Assembly (NCBI GenBank): GCA_964484395.1
Contig: CAZAFM010000074.1
Location: forward strand, 1 to 11,925
Length of the DNA: 11,925 nucleotides
Origin: CAZAFM01 sp964484395
Lineage (GTDB): Bacteria > Campylobacterota > Campylobacteria > Campylobacterales > CAZAFM01
Direction of reading: 5' to 3'
The stretch's first letter is position 1, and the number at the start of each line of letters is the position of its first letter. Shown here one piece after another: positions 6,799-11,925 of this stretch. The notes under the pieces are model-generated. The model ran no database searches. It was not told the DNA's origin and saw only the letters and a program-made list of their open reading frames with translations. Made by a program: the position numbers and the translations under genes.

Positions 6799-6810
6799 TC
6801 ATAATTATGA
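6799..6810. promoter_or_regulatory. Perfect 12-bp palindrome in a divergent intergenic region
   Basis: TCATAATTATGA is a perfect palindrome between the hypothetical membrane-protein gene and the glycosylase gene, 15 bases before the latter's ATG. It overlaps A/T-rich sequence that could serve as -10 boxes for both directions (for example TAGAAT or CATAAT on the plus strand). It may be an operator or chance in A/T-rich DNA. Confidence 0.25.
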
Positions 6811-6825
6811 CTTAAAGAAGATTTG

Positions 6826-7491
6826 ATGATTGATAGTAGTTTTGATGTTTTTAGAGCTCTAGGCAAGCTTGGGTATCCAAAAGAGCTAAGAGACCCATAC
6901 TGGTGGCCTAATAGCGGGAGATTTGAAGTAGTAGCAGGAGCTATTCTTACGCAGAATACAAGATGGGAAAATGTAGAAATGGCTCTTACAAACTTGCGCA
7001 CTACTACGCCCATAGAGCTTGATAGTATCATTGAGCTTGAATTAGAGCTTTTAGCCTCACTCATAAGACCCTCTGGCTTCTATAACCAAAAAGCCATCAG
7101 ACTAAAAGCTCTATGTTCTGCTATAAAAGAGGAGTTTGGGGAGTTTGGGGCTTTTAGAGAGAGTGTTAGTAGAGAGTGGCTTTTGGCTCAAAAAGGAATA
7201 GGGTTTGAGAGTGCTGATAGCATCCTCTGCTATGGTTGTTATAGAGATGAGATGGTAGCTGATAAGTACACTCACAAACTTCTACGCTCACTTGGAGTAG
7301 AGATAGATGAGTATGAGGAAATAAAGTCATTTTTGCAAAAAGGAATAGATGAAAACATCACAACCGTAGAAAAGATGCTAGGATATAGTGATATAGCTAA
7401 AACCTACGCCCTCTTTCATGGTATGATAGTTGAGTATAGTAAAGACAATCCAAAGCTAAAAAACATAGATAAGCTAAAAGGGGAGATATGA
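6826..7491 (+). CDS. magIII: MagIII-like 3-methyladenine DNA glycosylase (HhH-GPD family)
   Basis: This belongs to the endonuclease III superfamily and most resembles MagIII of Helicobacter pylori, which removes 3-methyladenine in base-excision repair. The 221 residues include WWPNSGRFEVVAGAILTQNT (26-45), RPSGFYNQKA (81-90), the helix-hairpin-helix QKGIGFESADSILCY (122-136) and the catalytic aspartate Asp146 in VADKY. The lyase lysine of endonuclease III (in GVGRKTA) is replaced by glutamate, and there is no C-terminal four-cysteine iron-sulfur cluster. Both fit a monofunctional glycosylase. The ATG at 6826 lies 5 bases after AAAGAAG; a TTG just before it (6823) is a possible alternative. 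The stop overlaps the cdsA start by 4 bases (ATGA), so the genes are probably co-transcribed. Substrate preference is inferred from the family. Confidence 0.88.
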   Translation: MIDSSFDVFRALGKLGYPKELRDPYWWPNSGRFEVVAGAILTQNTRWENVEMALTNLRTTTPIELDSIIELELELLASLIRPSGFYNQKAIRLKALCSAIKEEFGEFGAFRESVSREWLLAQKGIGFESADSILCYGCYRDEMVADKYTHKLLRSLGVEIDEYEEIKSFLQKGIDENITTVEKMLGYSDIAKTYALFHGMIVEYSKDNPKLKNIDKLKGEI

Positions 7492-8279
7492 GACTTAAAG
7501 AGGCTTTTTTTTCTGATAAAAAGAGGTGGATAAGTGGCGTTTTACTGACATTAGTAACTGCTGGAGTTGTTTTTAGTACAATTCCTCTGCTTGTATATGC
7601 ATATTTTGGAGTGGCGCTACTTGTAGCTGTATATGAGGTAGCTAGGTTTGGTGGAGTTCAGAAGTCACCATATCTATATATAATCGTTGCACTTATATGG
7701 ATAGGGGCTTACTTCTATCCTTCATCTGCACTAGAGTTACCGATTCTAGCACTACTTTTTACTGTACTGCCTTTTATGCTTGGAATCTCAAAGTTTAAGA
7801 CCATATCACTTATACTTTTCTATCCCACACTCTCTTTTTTAGCTGTAATCTCACTCTATAGTATGTATGATAAAGGTGCTTGGCTTCTTTTTATGCTTTT
7901 TGCAACTGTGGCCTTTACAGATATGGGCGCGTATTTTGGGGGTAGGAGCTTTGGAAAAAGAAAGCTAGCTCTATCCATTTCACCCGGAAAAACCATAGAG
8001 GGCGCACTAGTTGGTGCTCTTTGTGGAAGTGTGGTTGGGTTTGTTATCACTATTTTGGCATTAGGAAGTGAGTTTGGGTATGTAGAGGCTATTATACTTA
8101 GTGTTAGTGTGGCTGTCTTTTCTATTATAGGTGATCTTTTTGAGAGCTTCTTAAAAAGAAGTGTTGGGAAAAAAGATAGTGGAGCTATATTCCCGGGTCA
8201 TGGTGGTATGCTTGATAGAGTAGATGGTGTGCTCTTTAGTGCTGTGGCAATGTACTTTATACTTAAAGTCCTCTCTTGA
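7488..8279 (+). CDS. cdsA: Phosphatidate cytidylyltransferase (CDP-diglyceride synthase)
   Basis: CdsA makes CDP-diacylglycerol from phosphatidate and CTP at the inner membrane, the precursor of phosphatidylethanolamine, phosphatidylglycerol and cardiolipin. The 263-residue product is highly hydrophobic, with about seven or eight membrane segments. Near the C-terminus it carries the full family signature, SFLKRSVGKKDSGAIFPGHG followed by GMLDRVD, with the K-D and D-R-x-D residues that bind metal and substrate. The ATG overlaps the glycosylase stop (ATGA), and its TGA stop overlaps the TTG start of dxr. This is a core membrane-biogenesis gene; the cdsA-dxr pairing is, as I recall, also seen in Helicobacter and Campylobacter. 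The assignment is secure. Confidence 0.96.
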   Translation: MRLKEAFFSDKKRWISGVLLTLVTAGVVFSTIPLLVYAYFGVALLVAVYEVARFGGVQKSPYLYIIVALIWIGAYFYPSSALELPILALLFTVLPFMLGISKFKTISLILFYPTLSFLAVISLYSMYDKGAWLLFMLFATVAFTDMGAYFGGRSFGKRKLALSISPGKTIEGALVGALCGSVVGFVITILALGSEFGYVEAIILSVSVAVFSIIGDLFESFLKRSVGKKDSGAIFPGHGGMLDRVDGVLFSAVAMYFILKVLS

Positions 8280-9343
8280 TAACCATACTAGGCTCAACTG
8301 GCTCTATAGGGATAAACGCTCTAAAAGTCGCTAGAGAGCAAAACCTACAAATAGAGGCTCTAAGTGCAAATAGTAACTTTGAGCTTCTAAACAAGCAGAT
8401 AGAGGAGTTTCACCCCAAATATGTCTGCATAGGAAAAAAAGAGCTTAAAGATAGAGTAGCTCACAATAGGGTGTTTGTAGGTGAAGACGCTATGCTTGAA
8501 ATGCTTGAGCTATGTGAATCATCTGTGGTGCTAAACGCGCTTGTTGGCTTTAGCGGACTAAAACCAACAATAAAAACCTTAGAACTTGGCAAAAACCTAG
8601 CCCTAGCCAATAAAGAGTCTTTAGTAGTAGCCGGAAGCTTCATAGATAGCTCAAAAATCACTCCTGTAGATAGTGAACACTTCAGCGTCTCTTGTCTACT
8701 AGAAAAAAAACCTAAAAAAATCATCCTAACCGCAAGTGGAGGTGCTTTTAGAGATACTGACTTAGAGGCTTTGAAGAGCGTAAGTGTAGAACAGGCGCTA
8801 AAACACCCAAACTGGAACATGGGGAAAAAAATCACCGTAGATAGTGCAACTATGACAAATAAGCTCTTTGAACTACTAGAAGCAAAGTGGCTTTTTGGAG
8901 CACAAAAATATGATGCAGTAATAGAAAAAACCTCAAAAGTTCATGCTCTCGTACAGTTCTATGATGGAAGTATGAGTGCTCACATAAGCCACTCAGATAT
9001 GAAGCTCCCTATTACTTATGCTTTGGTTGAAGGGTTTGATGGAGAGGTTTTAGAAGATGTAGAGCTTTTTGACTTAGAGCTTAGGTTTTTACCTATAGAA
9101 GCTAGTAGGTATCCGATATGGGAGATAAAAGATGATCTCTTGAATAATCCAAGCAGAGGGGTTATCATAAATGCTGCTAATGATATAGCTGTGGAGCTTT
9201 TTTTGGAAAAGAAAATATCATTTTTAGATATCTCAAAAACTGCCCTTAAATGCTATAAGAGATACCTAAACGCTAAAATAGAATCAATAGATGATGTTTT
9301 TGCTATAGATAGAGAGGTAAAAGATTTTTTGACTAGGTCATAA
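8276..9343 (+). CDS. dxr: 1-deoxy-D-xylulose 5-phosphate reductoisomerase
   Basis: Dxr converts 1-deoxy-D-xylulose 5-phosphate to 2-C-methyl-D-erythritol 4-phosphate with NADPH, the committed step of the MEP isoprenoid pathway and the target of fosmidomycin. The 355-residue product starts with the NADPH loop GSTGSIG (6-12). It has NKESLVVAG (112-120), VDSEH (131-135) with the metal-binding Asp and Glu, SGGAF (154-158), HPNWNMG (177-183) and a C-terminal NAANDIAVELFL. The start is a TTG whose last bases overlap the cdsA TGA stop (TTGA). There is little Shine-Dalgarno, so translation is probably coupled to cdsA. No earlier start would suit, because the Rossmann loop comes within six residues. 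The stop lies 5 bases from that of convergent mog, with no clear terminator. Confidence 0.96.
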   Translation: MITILGSTGSIGINALKVAREQNLQIEALSANSNFELLNKQIEEFHPKYVCIGKKELKDRVAHNRVFVGEDAMLEMLELCESSVVLNALVGFSGLKPTIKTLELGKNLALANKESLVVAGSFIDSSKITPVDSEHFSVSCLLEKKPKKIILTASGGAFRDTDLEALKSVSVEQALKHPNWNMGKKITVDSATMTNKLFELLEAKWLFGAQKYDAVIEKTSKVHALVQFYDGSMSAHISHSDMKLPITYALVEGFDGEVLEDVELFDLELRFLPIEASRYPIWEIKDDLLNNPSRGVIINAANDIAVELFLEKKISFLDISKTALKCYKRYLNAKIESIDDVFAIDREVKDFLTRS

Positions 9344-9348
9344 GCTAA

Positions 9349-9873
9349 CTAACTCTTAGGTCTAAAAACCTTAATCACATCTTCATCACTCTCCAAATAA
9401 GCACCACCTATAAGGTCTATACAGTATGGAATAGCTGGGAAAACAGCATCAAGGCACTCTCTAATGGACTTTGGTTTGCCCGGTAGGTTTACTATCAATG
9501 AGCTTCCTCTAATACCTGCACTCTGACGAGAGAGTATAGCAGTAGGTACATACTGTAAGCTAACTTGACGCATAAGCTCACCAAATCCCGGAAGCATCTT
9601 TTCACATACTGCCTCTGTAGCCTCTGGCGTTACATCTCTTAGAGCAGGACCTGTGCCTCCTGTAGTCACTACTAGAGAGCATCCACGCTCACACATAGCT
9701 ATTAGCTCAGATTTGATTATCTCAAAATCATCTGGAATGATTTTATAGTCACTCTCCCAAGGAGTTTTTAGGTATTCATTTAGAGTATCTATAATGGCTA
9801 ATCCACTTTTATCCTCATATACTCCTTGACTTGCTCTATCTGAAAGAACTAATACACCTATTTTTGCTTTCAT
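9349..9873 (-). CDS. mog: Molybdopterin adenylyltransferase MogA
   Basis: MogA activates molybdopterin by adenylylation with ATP, preparing it for molybdenum insertion by MoeA. The 174-residue product matches E. coli Mog closely. It has VLVLSDRASQG at 7-17, aspartates at 48-49 (PDDFE), the TTGGTG loop (70-75), RDVTPEAT (79-86), PGFGELMRQVS (95-105), TAILSRQSAG (111-120) and NLPGKPKSIREC (129-140). It ends in RPKS like the E. coli protein, before the latter's short tail. The length and the SDRASQG, TTGGTG and RDVTPEAT motifs fit MogA better than MoaB. AAGGGG lies 6 bases before the ATG. It is divergent from moaA across 80 bases and convergent with dxr. Its partner MoeA is encoded about 8 kb away in this window. 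Confidence 0.95.
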   Translation of the reverse strand: MKAKIGVLVLSDRASQGVYEDKSGLAIIDTLNEYLKTPWESDYKIIPDDFEIIKSELIAMCERGCSLVVTTGGTGPALRDVTPEATEAVCEKMLPGFGELMRQVSLQYVPTAILSRQSAGIRGSSLIVNLPGKPKSIRECLDAVFPAIPYCIDLIGGAYLESDEDVIKVFRPKS

Positions 9874-9883
9874 TATCTACCCC

Positions 9884-9925
9884 TTGACCTTTATCAATAT
9901 TATGTGTGCTATCTTATGGTATAGT
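9884..9925 (+). promoter_or_regulatory. Possible moaA promoter
   Basis: TTGACC (9884-9889) is a good -35-like hexamer. Two -10 candidates follow: TGCTAT (9907-9912) at 17-base spacing, and TATAGT (9920-9925), which is a better hexamer but too far from that -35. The second leaves a leader of about 20 bases before AGGAAAA and the ATG. The choice between them cannot be made by eye. I see no molybdopterin riboswitch-sized leader; the whole gap is only 80 bases. Confidence 0.35.
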
Positions 9926-9953
9926 TGCTTAAAAGTGATTTTTAGGAAAATTA

Positions 9954-10910
9954 ATGCTAATAGATGGTTTTAACAGAAAAGTAGATTATATAAGAATATC
10001 TGTTACAAGTAGGTGCAACTTCAGGTGCCAATACTGTATGCCAAGCACACCCTTTGAGGAGTTCAAAGAGGAGGTAGTAGAGCTTGATAAGCTATTTAAC
10101 TTCATAAAAGTTGCCATTGATAATGGGGTAAAAAAAATCCGCCTAACCGGAGGTGAGCCAACTCTAAGAGATGGATTAGATGAGTTTATAAAAATGATAT
10201 GTGATTATGATAATAGTGTAGATATAGCCCTAACTACTAATGGATATCTTCTGAACTCTCAAGCCAAAAAACTAAAAGATGCAGGGTTAAAGCGCATAAA
10301 CATCTCTCTTGACTCTCTTAAAAGTGACAGAGCAAAACAAATAGCTCAAAAAGATGTACTAAAGGCTGTACTTGAAGGAATAGATGAGTCGCTAAAAGTA
10401 GGACTTGGGGTAAAGGTTAATATGGTTCCTATCAAGGGAGTAAATGATGATGAGATAGTTGATATACTAAGATACTGCTTCCAAAAAGGAGTAGCTATAA
10501 GGTTTATAGAGTATATGGAAAACCAGATGGCAAATAGCTCTATTAGGGGGCTAAAAGCTGATGAGATACTTGAGCACATCTCACAGTCTATTGAGTTTAA
10601 AGAGAAAGAAAAAGACTTCTTTGGACCTGCAAGACTTTTTGAACTAAAAGATGGAAATATATTTGGTATTATATCCCCACATAGTAGTGATTTTTGTGAT
10701 AGCTGCAACCGCATTAGGGTCTCTGCAAATGGAGACCTTATTCCATGCCTATACTTCGATGAAGCCATAAGCGCAAAAAAAGCCATGGAGAATAATGATA
10801 AAAAAGAGATAGAGAGATTAATAAAACAAGTAGTAAAAGAAAAACCAGAAAAAAACCGCTGGAGTGAAGGAGAGAGTTCAGTAAGAGCCTTTTATCAGAC
10901 TGGTGGGTAG
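9954..10910 (+). CDS. moaA: GTP 3',8-cyclase MoaA (radical SAM)
   Basis: MoaA uses S-adenosylmethionine and two [4Fe-4S] clusters to convert GTP to 3',8-cyclo-7,8-dihydro-GTP, which MoaC then rearranges. The 318-residue product carries the radical-SAM triad CNFRCQYC (Cys21, Cys25, Cys28), the SAM loop TGGEPTLR (65-72), TTNGY (94-98), RINISLDSL (114-122) and RFIEYM (183-188). The C-terminal cluster is C-x2-C-x13-C (Cys248, Cys251, Cys265, beginning FCDSCNRIRVS). It ends in the Gly-Gly that MoaA needs for activity. AGGAAAA precedes the ATG at a suitable distance. It is divergent from mog, and a hairpin with a T-run overlaps its stop. The assignment is secure. Confidence 0.96.
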   Translation: MLIDGFNRKVDYIRISVTSRCNFRCQYCMPSTPFEEFKEEVVELDKLFNFIKVAIDNGVKKIRLTGGEPTLRDGLDEFIKMICDYDNSVDIALTTNGYLLNSQAKKLKDAGLKRINISLDSLKSDRAKQIAQKDVLKAVLEGIDESLKVGLGVKVNMVPIKGVNDDEIVDILRYCFQKGVAIRFIEYMENQMANSSIRGLKADEILEHISQSIEFKEKEKDFFGPARLFELKDGNIFGIISPHSSDFCDSCNRIRVSANGDLIPCLYFDEAISAKKAMENNDKKEIERLIKQVVKEKPEKNRWSEGESSVRAFYQTGG

Positions 10911-10924
10911 CTCACAGTGTTTTT
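10899..10924 (+). terminator. Probable rho-independent terminator at the end of moaA
   Basis: ACTG then, after one bulged G, TGGG (10899-10907) pairs with CTCACAGT (10911-10918), an 8-bp stem with one G-U pair. The moaA stop codon TAG (10908-10910) is the 3-base loop. TTTTT follows at 10920-10924. The tight loop and the bulge reduce certainty. Confidence 0.5.
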
Positions 10925-11031
10925 ATCTCATCCTTAAACTTTACATAAAACTCTATATCTAAACCATCTTGTAAAAGTAAAAAAGACTTTTCAAAGTTTT
11001 CAAATCGTTGTAGATAGCGCATATCTTCCAT
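10912..11031 (-). pseudogene. Remnant of an HI0074-type nucleotidyltransferase-partner (HEPN) protein
   Basis: This 39-codon frame begins MEDMRYLQRFENFEKSFLLL, closely resembling the N-terminus of the HI0074 / nucleotidyltransferase substrate-binding family, which pairs with a small MNT-type nucleotidyltransferase as a toxin-antitoxin-like module. Intact members are about 130-145 residues long and continue with an RFE-x-TFEL-x-WK helix, which is absent: the frame goes into IEFYVKFKDEIKTL and stops. AGGAAA lies 8 bases before the ATG, so the original initiation region survives. The stop falls one base from the moaA stop on the other strand, and no nucleotidyltransferase gene is present. I interpret it as a truncated relic. 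The short size makes the family call tentative, and an expressed micro-protein cannot be excluded. Confidence 0.55.
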
Positions 11032-11046
11032 ATGTGTTTCCTATTT

Positions 11047-11136
11047 TTATTCTTTGCCTCTTCTGGTATGATCATTTTTATTTTTAGCTAAAAATTTTGT
11101 GCTACTTTTAGAATAAGATATAGTAATGCTTTTCAT
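11047..11136 (-). pseudogene. Remnant of a RelE/ParE-like toxin
   Basis: A 29-codon frame begins 4 bases after the antitoxin stop and reads MKSITISYSKSSTKFLAKNK at its start. The pattern of a short beta strand, then Y-S-K-S-x-x-K-F-L, is that of RelE/ParE-family toxin N-termini. Intact toxins are about 85-95 residues, so two thirds is missing, including the whole catalytic C-terminal sheet. After residue 20 the sequence no longer looks like the family and soon meets a TAA. Position just downstream of an antitoxin-like gene on the same strand supports the call. It is inferred from a short match, and a chance resemblance is possible. Confidence 0.5.
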
Positions 11137-11140
11137 TTGT

Positions 11141-11377
11141 TTATATATCTATTTGTATTGTTTTAGAGTGGCTAATCTCATGACATTCAGGGTTTTCAAG
11201 TATTTTTTCAATCTCTTCTTGTTCGTCACTATTCATATACATGATACCTTGCTCATCATACAATGGACTTATCTCATTTACAGACTTAATGTTAAAATCA
11301 TTTTGAGGATGCGTGTATAGCCATTTCATACATTCATTAAACAAGTTATTTTGAATATCTATTTGTACAGTTTTCAT
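11141..11377 (-). CDS. Small antitoxin-like protein
   Basis: The 78-residue product begins MKTVQIDIQNNLFNECMKWL, a beta strand followed by an amphipathic helix, as in antitoxins that pair with RelE/ParE toxins in Campylobacterota. The rest is acidic (DEQEEIEKILENPEC, 51-65), as expected of a toxin-neutralising tail. The start at 11377 is chosen because AGGAG lies 7 bases before it; an in-frame ATG at 11392 sits upstream of that site. A TATAAT box lies 26 bases before the start. The C-terminus, SKTIQIDI, repeats the N-terminal KTVQIDI at protein and DNA level. Immediately downstream is a toxin-like stub, so this is probably an orphan antitoxin. The precise family is unknown to me and the function is inferred from size, motif and position. 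Confidence 0.6.
   Translation of the reverse strand: MKTVQIDIQNNLFNECMKWLYTHPQNDFNIKSVNEISPLYDEQGIMYMNSDEQEEIEKILENPECHEISHSKTIQIDI
11145..11367. repeat. 13-bp direct repeat at the two ends of the antitoxin-like gene
   Basis: ATATCTATTTGTA occurs exactly at 11145-11157 and 11355-11367, 210 bases apart, and the match extends as nnGTTTT on one side. On the coding strand the copies encode the final KTIQIDI and the initial KTVQIDI of the antitoxin-like protein. Only two of about 20 bases differ. Confidence 0.75.
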
Positions 11378-11402
11378 TTTATAACTCCTCATTTTGTATT
11401 TG

Positions 11403-11408
11403 ATTATA
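11403..11408 (-). promoter_or_regulatory. Likely -10 box of the antitoxin-like gene
   Basis: On the minus strand a perfect TATAAT (11408-11403) precedes the AGGAG site and ATG of the antitoxin-like gene, with transcription expected near 11396. The sequence 17 bases further up is not a good -35, which is normal for sigma-70 promoters in this phylum. The rest of the 11393-11514 gap shows no gene and no clear terminator. Confidence 0.5.
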
Positions 11409-11514
11409 TCTAATTTTCATTTAATTCCATACAAATTACTTTTTTGCTATCTATCATCTTTTTGCTACACTCTTTTTTATTTATCGTAAAGCTAAACTAC
11501 AAAATCAATGAAAG

Positions 11515-11925
11515 TTATTTGCTGTTTTTTTCAAGCTCTATTTTCAGAACATAGCGATGTCCATCTAGCTCAAAAAAAGCCGGGTAGCTTTTATTATCTA
11601 CAATTCTTAAAAGATTAAATTGCTCTTTTATAGTTTTGTCTATATCTAGTTTGCTATCTTTTGGTCCTCTTTTTTTATAAAAACTCTCTTTGCCTTGCTG
11701 TTTTTTGGGTGTTTTGTACTGTTCATAATGGGTTATAAACTCCAAACACATATCCATTGTGTGATTGGCTTGCTTTTGTCTGAGTTCATCATTGAGTTCA
11801 TATCCTGTTAGCACTAAATCTTTTTGCATATAGATATCACCCTCATCAACCCCATCACTTGCTTCAAACATTGTAAAAGGTATCTTGTTTTTGCCCTCAA
11901 GTATCTGCCAAAACATCGGTGCCCA
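11515..11925 (-). CDS. Formyltransferase, probably sugar N-formyltransferase (N-terminus cut by window edge)
   Basis: The 136 visible residues are the C-terminal part of a methionyl-tRNA-formyltransferase-like protein; the frame is open to the window edge and begins WAPMFWQILEGKNKIPFTMF. This is the end of the folate-dependent formyltransferase domain. VDEGDIY at 26-32 carries the aspartate equivalent to the catalytic Asp of the GART/Fmt family. GYELNDELRQKQANHTMDMC follows. FYKKRGPKDSKLD and IDKTIKEQFNLLRIVDN introduce a small C-terminal region ending GHRYVLKIELEKNSK. This ending, rather than the OB-fold of true Fmt, is typical of formyltransferases in surface-sugar and flagellin-glycan loci, which transfer formyl from N10-formyl-tetrahydrofolate to an amino sugar. 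The catalytic Asn and His lie outside the window, and the exact sugar is unknown. Confidence 0.75.
   Translation of the reverse strand, partial: WAPMFWQILEGKNKIPFTMFEASDGVDEGDIYMQKDLVLTGYELNDELRQKQANHTMDMCLEFITHYEQYKTPKKQQGKESFYKKRGPKDSKLDIDKTIKEQFNLLRIVDNKSYPAFFELDGHRYVLKIELEKNSK

Noticed and set aside
9344..9400. Terminator between convergent dxr and mog
   Set aside because: Only a 4-bp AGGT/ACCT pairing was found inside the mog coding end, with no adequate T-run; it is not a credible terminator.
10346..10786. Minus-strand open frame of about 146 codons opposite moaA
   Set aside because: Its serine-rich composition is the usual mirror of an A/T-rich coding strand, and it lies entirely within the conserved moaA gene. 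The same applies to minus-strand frames at 8461-8835 (dxr), 6777-7064 (glycosylase), 7856-8050 (cdsA) and 5819-6034 (flagellin).
10959..11075. Alternative minus-strand frame MIIPEEAKNKN... across the junction of the two toxin-antitoxin remnants
   Set aside because: It has an indifferent start context and no recognisable family; the overlapping HI0074-like frame has a better ribosome-binding site and a clear N-terminal match.
11126..11320. Plus-strand 64-codon frame rich in Phe, Ile and Leu
   Set aside because: It is antisense to the antitoxin-like gene and the toxin stub, has no Shine-Dalgarno, and its hydrophobicity follows from A/T-rich antisense sequence.
11393..11514. Small RNA, attachment site or terminator in the gap between the formyltransferase and the antitoxin-like gene
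   Set aside because: Apart from the TATAAT box near 11405 the stretch is plain A/T-rich sequence with no stable inverted repeat or tRNA-like element.
1..11925. CRISPR array, tRNA, rRNA or insertion sequence
   Set aside because: No regularly spaced repeats, cloverleaf-like sequence, rRNA core or transposase frame with terminal inverted repeats was seen on either strand.

Overview
The window looks like a chromosomal stretch from a member of the Campylobacterota (formerly Epsilonproteobacteria). The best guess is a free-living, Sulfurimonas-like lineage, but the genus cannot be fixed from sequence alone. Evidence is the low G+C content, TTG start codons, a Campylobacter/Helicobacter-type flagellin behind a FliA (sigma-28) promoter, a MagIII-type DNA glycosylase of the Helicobacter kind, and BioB and Dxr of the short Campylobacter type.

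Region 1 (1-4798, minus strand) reads topA, bioB, moaD, moeA, moaC with gaps of 3, 13, 2 and 0 bases, so it looks like one transcription unit. It joins DNA topoisomerase I and biotin synthase to three molybdenum-cofactor genes. moaC runs off the left edge. Region 2 (4799-6452, plus strand) is a single flagellin gene. It has a FliA-type promoter, a short leader with a candidate CsrA-binding hairpin, and two hairpins at its 3' end. Region 3 (6459-6752, minus strand) is an unrecognised two-helix membrane protein. Region 4 (6826-9343, plus strand) is a tight operon: a MagIII-like 3-methyladenine glycosylase, cdsA (phospholipid synthesis) and dxr (MEP isoprenoid pathway), with 4-base overlaps. Region 5 (9349-10910) holds two more molybdenum-cofactor genes, mog (minus) and moaA (plus), transcribed divergently.

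Region 6 (10911-11514, minus strand) is accessory. An apparently complete small antitoxin-like gene is followed by a 29-codon stub of a RelE/ParE-like toxin, then a 39-codon stub of an HI0074-type (HEPN, nucleotidyltransferase-partner) protein that ends one base from moaA. Neither stub is long enough to work, so this looks like a graveyard of toxin-antitoxin modules. Region 7 (11515-11925, minus strand) is the C-terminal part of a formyltransferase, probably a sugar N-formyltransferase, cut by the right edge.

Functionally, five genes (moaA, moaC, moaD, mog, moeA) cover the cyclic pyranopterin, sulfur-carrier, adenylylation and molybdenum-insertion steps. moaE and a MoaD-activating enzyme are not in view. 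Most of the window is ordinary core genome. The items most worth a second look are the flagellin leader hairpin, the decayed toxin-antitoxin tract with an antitoxin whose two ends share a repeat, and the moaD Gly-Gly codons that double as the moeA ribosome-binding site. I found no CRISPR array, tRNA, rRNA, insertion sequence or clearly new system.
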